In this document: positions 1-3,932 of the stretch, piece after piece
How the letters are laid out: every line of letters starts with the position of its first letter
How positions within the stretch are numbered: position 1 is the stretch's first letter
NCBI GenBank assembly: GCA_046160725.1
Contig: JBJXHB010000537.1
Location: 1-6,073 of the forward strand
Reading direction: 5' to 3'
Length of the DNA stretch: 6,073 nucleotides
From: JBJXHB01 sp046160725
Lineage (GTDB): Bacteria; Pseudomonadota; Gammaproteobacteria; Burkholderiales; Burkholderiaceae_C
Program-made: the position numbers and the translations under genes
Notes under the pieces: generated by a model
What the model saw: only the letters and a program-made list of their open reading frames with translations
Databases searched by the model: none
What the model was told of the DNA's origin: nothing

Positions 1-1141
1 CATCGCCGTTCGGGTCGCCGGCGAATATCTGCGCATGGCCGGGCATGCCGGCCAGCGGCCGGGCGCGAGCCTCGGCAGCAGCCTTTGCCTTGGTCCAGGC
101 GTCCTTGGCGGCAGCGTCGTCCTTGGGTACCGCTGCCAGCGCCTTCTCGGCCGCCTGCACGTCGGCCGCTGGGCCGTTGGCGGCCTTGAGGTCGTCCAGC
201 TTCTTCTGCGCCGCTTCCTTGTCGGCCTTCAGCGAGCCCGGCACGTCCTTGAGCTTGGCGCCCAGGTCGTCGGCCTGCTTCTTGAAGATCGCGATGACCT
301 CCTTCTCCTTCGGGTCCTCGCGCAGGCGCTTCTCGGCCGCGGTCACCTTCTCCAGCTGGTAGCCGTACACCGCCTGCGGGATCGGGATGCCCGTCTGCTT
401 GGCCGACAGCCAGACCAGCGGCACCAGGTAGGCAATGATCAGGATGATGTACTGGGCCACCTGGGTCCAGGTGACGGCGCGCATGCCGCCCAGGAACGAG
501 CACACCAGGATGCCGCCCAGGCCGACGAAGATGCCGATCTCGAACGCCAGGCCGGACAGCCGGGTCGTGATCAGGCCCACGCCGTAGATCTGCGCCACCA
601 CGTAGACGAAGGAGCAGAGGATGGCGGCCAGGATGCCGATGAAGCGCGGAAGGTTGCCCTCGAAGCGCGCGCCCAGGAAGTCCGGGATGGTGAACTGCCC
701 GAACTTGCGCAGGTACGGCGCCAGCAGCAAGGCCACCAGGCAGTAGCCGCCGGTCCACCCGAGGATGAACGCGAGGCCGCCGTAGCCGGTGAGGTACAGC
801 GTGCCGGCCATGCCGATGAACGACGCCGCGCTCATCCAGTCCGCGCCGGTCGCCATGCCGTTGTACAGCGCCGGTACGCGCCGTCCGGCGACGTAGTACT
901 CCGACGCATCGGTGGTGCGGCTCATCACGCCGATGCCGGCGTACAGCGCCACCGTGGCGATCAGGAAGGTGAAGCCGATCCAGGCCCGGGGCAGGCCCAT
1001 CTGCTCCAGGATGGCCACGGCCACGACGAAGACGACGAAGCCCCCGGTGTACCAGGTGTAGACCTTGTTCAGTTGCGACTTGAAAGCCGCCTTGTCGCCA
1101 GCGGAATACCCGCTGCCATGGTCAAAGGTTGCGCCAGCCAT
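1..1141 (-). CDS. Sodium:solute symporter (SSS family, VC_2705-like subfamily), large component, 3' end outside window
   Basis: A membrane transporter that probably takes up a small organic solute, perhaps a carboxylate, with Na+; the substrate cannot be read from the sequence. The 380 visible codons encode about seven membrane helices (near residues 31-50, 53-74, 96-118, 120-145, 165-190, 198-220 and 225-248). SSS hallmarks include SEYYVAGRRVPALYNGMATGADWMS written in two parts: SEYYVAGRRVP near 80-90, then NGMATGADWMSAASFIG near 94-110; also FTIPDFLGARF near 150 and GGMRAVTWTQ near 220. After the seventh helix comes a hydrophilic insertion of about 110 residues. The start ATG lies one base after the stop of the DUF4212 gene, with AGGAGG six bases upstream, so the two are probably translationally coupled. 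The pairing is typical of the subfamily often called VC_2705. It resembles acetate permease ActP in general plan, but the DUF4212 partner favours this separate subfamily. The C-terminal helices lie beyond the window edge. Confidence 0.93.
   Translation of the reverse strand, partial: MAGATFDHGSGYSAGDKAAFKSQLNKVYTWYTGGFVVFVVAVAILEQMGLPRAWIGFTFLIATVALYAGIGVMSRTTDASEYYVAGRRVPALYNGMATGADWMSAASFIGMAGTLYLTGYGGLAFILGWTGGYCLVALLLAPYLRKFGQFTIPDFLGARFEGNLPRFIGILAAILCSFVYVVAQIYGVGLITTRLSGLAFEIGIFVGLGGILVCSFLGGMRAVTWTQVAQYIILIIAYLVPLVWLSAKQTGIPIPQAVYGYQLEKVTAAEKRLREDPKEKEVIAIFKKQADDLGAKLKDVPGSLKADKEAAQKKLDDLKAANGPAADVQAAEKALAAVPKDDAAAKDAWTKAKAAAEARARPLAGMPGHAQIFAGDPNGD
40..370 (-). other. Region of the symporter gene encoding a hydrophilic Lys/Ala-rich insertion, likely periplasmic coiled coil
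   Basis: Residues about 258-368 of the symporter contain almost no hydrophobic stretch and are rich in Ala, Lys, Asp and Glu, with patterns such as EKRLREDPKEKE, AAQKKLDDLKAA and DVQAAEKALAAV that look like amphipathic helices. Counting helices, and placing the conserved YLRKFGQFTIPDF and GGMRAVTWTQ loops in the cytoplasm as in other SSS proteins, puts this segment on the periplasmic side. The side and the coiled-coil state are inferences. Shorter relatives such as ActP have no comparable segment that I recall. Confidence 0.6.
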
Positions 1142-1142
1142 G

Positions 1143-1406
1143 TCATTCCTCCTCGGCCACGCCGTGTTCGTGGTCCAGCTTGTTCATGTAACTCGCATAG
1201 AACCAGATGATCAGGACATACACGATCAGCGCACCCTGGGCTCCGACCCAGAAGCTGAACGGCCATCCAAAGAATGTGAAGTTCAGGTCGCGGGCGAAGT
1301 ACCCGATCACGAACGTCACGAAGAACCAGATCAGAAGAAGAATCGACGTGATCCGCAGATTCTTCGACCAGTACTGGCGGTGGTTTTCACTGACATTGCT
1401 GCTCAT
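1143..1406 (-). CDS. DUF4212 family small membrane protein, symporter small subunit
   Basis: An 87-residue protein of the DUF4212 (putative sodium:solute symporter small subunit) family. It has two membrane helices, at about residues 18-38 (ITSILLLIWFFVTFVIGYF) and 48-73 (WPFSFWVGAQGALIVYVLIIWFY), a polar N-terminus with the family-typical YWSKNLR, and an acidic C-terminal tail. Family members are almost always encoded directly upstream of an SSS symporter of the same subfamily, as here. It is inferred to be an accessory or stabilising subunit in the inner membrane; its precise role is not established. A very strong Shine-Dalgarno (GGAGGTGAT) six bases from the ATG fixes the start; an ATG four bases earlier is out of frame. 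The gene is about 55% G+C, clearly below its neighbours. Confidence 0.95.
   Translation of the reverse strand: MSSNVSENHRQYWSKNLRITSILLLIWFFVTFVIGYFARDLNFTFFGWPFSFWVGAQGALIVYVLIIWFYASYMNKLDHEHGVAEEE
1148..1153 (-). promoter_or_regulatory. Shine-Dalgarno of the symporter gene inside the DUF4212 gene end
   Basis: AGGAGG on the minus strand lies within the last codons (Glu-Glu-Glu) of the DUF4212 gene, six bases before the symporter ATG. The stop TGA and this ATG are separated by one base, so ribosomes ending the small subunit can restart on the large one. Confidence 0.85.
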
Positions 1407-1572
1407 GCATCACCTCCAACAGTCGATTTCGCCACGGCCGGCTGTGCGGCCCTGACGCCCCTGGCCCGCAGTGTGCGGGTGATGTCCACCCTGCACCTTG
1501 CAGGCCGTTGCCTGCCCCCTTCAAGCCGGGTCGCACGCGGCCCGGTCCGAATGGGACCCTTGCTCATGCCGC
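1407..1572 (-). other. Intergenic spacer / leader of the DUF4212-symporter pair with three short hairpins
   Basis: This 166-base gap separates the TPR gene from the DUF4212 gene. Apart from the DUF4212 Shine-Dalgarno I see three short inverted repeats: 1436-1451 (GGCCG, 6-base loop), 1465-1479 (CCCGCA, 3-base loop) and 1500-1515 (GCAGGC, 4-base loop). None has a T tract on the minus strand, so there is no canonical intrinsic terminator. I found no clear -35/-10 pair. Whether the symporter pair has its own promoter here or is read through from the TPR gene is open. Confidence 0.5.
1409..1417 (-). promoter_or_regulatory. Strong Shine-Dalgarno of the DUF4212 gene
   Basis: GGAGGTGAT on the minus strand is a full nine-base complement of the usual 16S rRNA 3' end. 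Its GGAGG is six bases from the ATG at 1406. It is by far the best ribosome binding site in the window and suggests high translation of the small subunit. Confidence 0.85.
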
Positions 1573-2148
1573 TCATGCTGCGGCTCCGATCTCACGCTCC
1601 AGCTGCGCCGCGACCTTGGGCTCGAAGCCCTTGAGGTGGCGGATGATCTTGCGCGTCTCGCTGGGCTGCTGGCGGTCCCAGTGCACGCGGGCCAGCTGGT
1701 ACCACGCATACGGGCTCATGGGCTGCAGCTCGGTGTTGCGCTTCAAGGGCATCACCGCCTCGTCCAGGCGACCCAGCTGGATCAGCACCAGCCCCAGGCC
1801 ATACCAGGCCAGGTCGAGCTTGGGGTCCATCTCCAGCGCCCGGCGAAAGGCGGGCTCGGCCTCGTCGGCCTGGCCGGCTGCCTCGAGCTGGAACGCCAGG
1901 TTGTACCAGTCGGCCGCGGCCCGGTCGGGGTGCAGCCCTACCAGCGCGCGCAGGTCGTCGATGGCCAGCGCGCGCTGGCCGGTCTGGCCATGGTCATGGG
2001 CGCGGCTGGCCAGCGCATAGGCGTCGCCGGGGAACAGGCGCAGCATCTCGGTGAAGGCGTCCCGCGCGATGGCGTGGCGGCCGAACACCAGCGCCAGCTG
2101 GGCGCGCCACTTCAGGAAGCGCCAGTCCCAGCGCGACGGCGTGCTCAT
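1573..2148 (-). CDS. TPR repeat protein, function unknown
   Basis: A 191-residue soluble protein made almost wholly of tetratricopeptide repeats, helix-pair modules that bind other proteins. Repeats are recognisable near residues 15-44 (degenerate), 45-78, 79-112 (YNLAFQLEAAGQADEAEPAF), 113-146 (AWYGLGLVLIQLGRLDEAV) and 147-180 (AWYQLARVHWDRQQPSETR). There is no signal peptide or membrane helix, so a cytoplasmic location is likely. I chose the ATG at 2148 because it forms an ATGA overlap with the stop of the upstream membrane-protein gene. An ATG 11 codons further upstream would need a longer overlap and adds a non-repeat, Arg/Pro-rich tail. Co-translation with the membrane protein hints that the two work together, perhaps with this protein docking at the inner membrane. 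I do not recognise a specific function. Confidence 0.85.
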   Translation of the reverse strand: MSTPSRWDWRFLKWRAQLALVFGRHAIARDAFTEMLRLFPGDAYALASRAHDHGQTGQRALAIDDLRALVGLHPDRAAADWYNLAFQLEAAGQADEAEPAFRRALEMDPKLDLAWYGLGLVLIQLGRLDEAVMPLKRNTELQPMSPYAWYQLARVHWDRQQPSETRKIIRHLKGFEPKVAAQLEREIGAAA

Positions 2149-2447
2149 CGGACGCACCCGGTGTGGCCCAACGCCACACACAGCAGGTAGCCGCGCTCGG
2201 CAAAGACCCAGAACGACGCGGCCAGCAGCATCACCAGCGTCAGGAAGGCGACCTGCCGGTCGCTCATCGCCGACGGTGTCAGTCGGCGCAGCAGCGCCGT
2301 GAAAGGCTTGGACACCGTGCGCAGCAGGCCGTAGAAGAAATTGGTCTCGTGCTTGCCACCGGCCAGCACGAACAGCACGCCCTGGCCGAGCAGTGCAAAC
2401 ACCGGCACCAGCAGCAGCACTTGCAGGATGTTGAGGACGTCGAGCAC
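2145..2447 (-). CDS. Small two-helix membrane protein, function unknown
   Basis: A 100-residue hypothetical protein with two predicted membrane helices, at about residues 5-28 (LNILQVLLLVPVFALLGQGVL) and 65-92 (VAFLTLVMLLAASFWVFAERG). They are joined by a basic, probably cytoplasmic, loop (KPFTALLRRLTP). The proposed start is GTG at 2447, just ahead of the first helix. No ATG lies in frame nearby and no good Shine-Dalgarno is visible, so the start is uncertain. Open frame continues upstream, but its residues are Arg/Pro/Cys-rich and unlike the protein. The stop overlaps the ATG of the TPR gene by four bases, implying an operon. I do not recognise the family with certainty; the sequence looks like conserved membrane proteins found beside TPR genes, but that is an impression only. 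Confidence 0.72.
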   Translation of the reverse strand: MLDVLNILQVLLLVPVFALLGQGVLFVLAGGKHETNFFYGLLRTVSKPFTALLRRLTPSAMSDRQVAFLTLVMLLAASFWVFAERGYLLCVALGHTGCVR

Positions 2448-2769
2448 GGATAGGCGATGGATGATCGGTCGGTCAAGGCGGCGGCAGGCCTGAGGACGGC
2501 ATGCGGGGCACGGCCCGTAATGTCGTTCACCAGCGCTTACGGACCTCTGACAAAGCCGCCCCGCTGCGTGGAAGCACGGGGCGGGCAAACCCTGATCAAC
2601 GGGCAAGTCAGTGGTCGGAGCGAGGCGCATCGCCGGGAACACGGCCACCCGCGCCGCAGCACCTGCATGCCAGAATCCGACCCCTTCGCCGGGGGTGCCC
2701 CACCCCCGAGCCGCCGGCCCGCCACGCGGGCCCGACACCTGCGCACCGGCGCCGCCGCGCCCGAACACC
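2448..2769. other. Divergent intergenic region between the membrane-protein operon and prfB
   Basis: This 322-base region should hold the promoters of both the leftward operon and prfB. I found no convincing sigma-70 -35/-10 pair on either strand: CTGACA near 2557 has no matching -10, and the minus-strand TTGTCA opposite 2554-2561 has none either. It contains a 6-bp inverted repeat CCGTAA/TTACGG (2515-2520 and 2537-2542, 16 bases between) and two perfect hairpins near its prfB end. No tRNA or small RNA shape was recognised, and no reading frame in it looks like a gene. Confidence 0.5.
2691..2732 (+). repeat. Two tandem perfect hairpins upstream of prfB
   Basis: Two perfect inverted repeats sit eight bases apart. 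The first is GGGGGTG-CCC-CACCCCC (2691-2707) and the second is GGCCCGC-CAC-GCGGGCC (2716-2732). Each has a 7-bp stem and a 3-base loop. No T tract follows, so they are not standard terminators. If the prfB transcript starts upstream they would be in its leader, 37 bases before the ATG. Some such repeats arise by chance in G+C-rich spacers. Confidence 0.55.
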
Positions 2770-3874
2770 ATGGACATCGAACGCATCAATGCGATCGGCA
2801 CGCTGCTCGCCGACCTCGCATCCCGTACCGAGCAGCTCCGGGGGTATCTTTGACTACGATCGCAAAGCACTGCGATTGAACGAGGTCAACGCCGCGCTGG
2901 AGAACCCCGCGGTGTGGAGCGAGCCCAAGCGGGCCCAGGAACTGGGCCGCGAGAAGAAGTCGCTGGACACGGTGGTAGCCACCATCGACCACCTGGCGCG
3001 CAGCCTGGCCGACAACGTCGAGCTGTACGAAATGGTCAAGGCCGACGGCGACATCGACAGCCTGCTGGCCATCGAGTCCGACGCGGCCACGCTGCGCCAG
3101 ACCGTGGAGGACATGGAGTTCCGCCGCATGTTCAGCAACCCCGCTGACCCGGGCAACTGCTTTGTCGACATCCAGGCGGGCGCCGGCGGCACCGAGGCCA
3201 TGGACTGGGCCCAGATGCTTCTGCGCCAGTACCTGCGCTATTGCGAGCGCAAGGGCTGGAAGGCCGAGTTGCTGGAGGAGACCGCGGGCGACGTGGCCGG
3301 CATCCGCTCGGCCACGCTCAAGGTCGAGGGTGAGTACGCCTTCGGCCACCTGCGCACCGAGACCGGCGTGCACCGCCTGGTGCGCAAGAGCCCGTTCGAC
3401 TCCGCGGGCGGCCGCCACACGTCGTTCGCCTCGCTCTTCGTCTACCCCGAGGTGGACGAGTCCATCGAGATCGAGATCAACCCGGCCGACGTGCGCACCG
3501 ACACCTTCCGCGCCAGCGGTGCCGGCGGCCAGCACATCAACAAGACCGACTCGGCGGTGCGCCTGACCCACCTGCCCACCGGCATCGTGGTCCAGTGCCA
3601 GAACGACCGCTCCCAGCACCGCAACCGTGACGAGGCCTGGCAGATGCTGCGCTCGAGGCTGTTCGAGCACGAGATGCGCATCCAGCGCGAGGCCCAGCAG
3701 AAGCTGGAGGACAGCAAGACCGACGTCGGTTGGGGCCACCAGATCCGCTCCTACGTGCTGGACCAGAGCCGCATCAAGGACCTGCGCACCAGCGTGGAGA
3801 TCTCCAACACCCAGAAGGTGCTGGACGGCGATCTCGACCCGTTCATATCGGCCAGCCTGAAGCAGGGCCTCTAG
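2770..3874 (+). CDS. prfB: Peptide chain release factor 2 (RF2), with programmed +1 frameshift
   Basis: RF2 recognises UGA and UAA stop codons in the ribosome A site and triggers release of the finished protein. The gene is read as 2770-2850, then 2852-3874. The first 27 codons (ending LRGYL) meet an in-frame TGA; skipping one T gives a continuous 367-residue protein (DYDRKALRLNEV onward), close to the 365 of E. coli RF2. The stop-recognition tripeptide SPF is at residues 207-209 and the catalytic GGQ at 252-254 (SGAGGQHINKTDSAV), each two beyond the E. coli positions. The N-terminal helical domain spans roughly 1-110. The start ATG has no clear Shine-Dalgarno, but the MDIERINAIGTLLADL opening resembles beta-proteobacterial RF2. 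The terminal stop is TAG. RF2 level is autoregulated through the frameshift: scarce RF2 slows termination at the UGA and favours shifting. pepN follows instead of the lysS that often follows prfB. Confidence 0.98.
2838..2854 (+). promoter_or_regulatory. prfB: RF2 programmed +1 ribosomal frameshift site
   Basis: The sequence CCGGGGGTATCTTTGAC contains the standard RF2 recoding elements. GGGGGT (2840-2845) acts as an internal Shine-Dalgarno-like stimulator. The slippery CTT codon (2848-2850) is followed directly by the TGA stop (2851-2853) and a C (2854), the weak termination context. Peptidyl-tRNA on CTT slips to TTT, after which GAC is read. Compared with E. coli, the A before the G run is C here, which loses one possible pair with 16S rRNA; spacing is the same. 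Confidence 0.97.
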
Positions 3875-3920
3875 GGCCTGCCGCCGCGGCCGACCGCTGC
3901 CCTTCCCCATCCCATACCCC

Positions 3921-3925
3921 AAGGA
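3921..3925 (+). promoter_or_regulatory. Shine-Dalgarno of pepN
   Basis: AAGGA lies seven bases before the ATG at 3933 and supports this start. The 58-base prfB-pepN gap contains no terminator-like hairpin with a T tract, so co-transcription with prfB is possible. Confidence 0.7.
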
Positions 3926-3932
3926 CCCTGCC

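Noticed and set aside
35..1210. Open frame of 391 codons on the plus strand opposite the symporter
   Set aside because: It is His/Asp/Gln/Arg-rich with no domain, and the minus strand encodes a clear SSS transporter.
1490..1520. Possible sigma-54 promoter on the minus strand (GGCA...TGCA-like) before the DUF4212 gene
   Set aside because: The distance between the GG and GC elements does not fit the strict -24/-12 spacing in any alignment I tried.
2770..2853. prfB read as a pseudogene because of the early TGA
   Set aside because: The exact CTT-TGA-C context, the upstream G run, and the intact downstream RF2 motifs identify a programmed frameshift.
2448..2870. Upstream extension of the small membrane protein to an ATG at 2870
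   Set aside because: It would overlap the start of prfB, and the added residues are Arg/Pro/Gly/Cys-rich and unlike a conserved protein. The membrane protein most likely begins at the GTG at 2447.
3875..3932. Terminator between prfB and pepN
   Set aside because: The gap is G+C-rich, but there is no good stem followed by a T tract.
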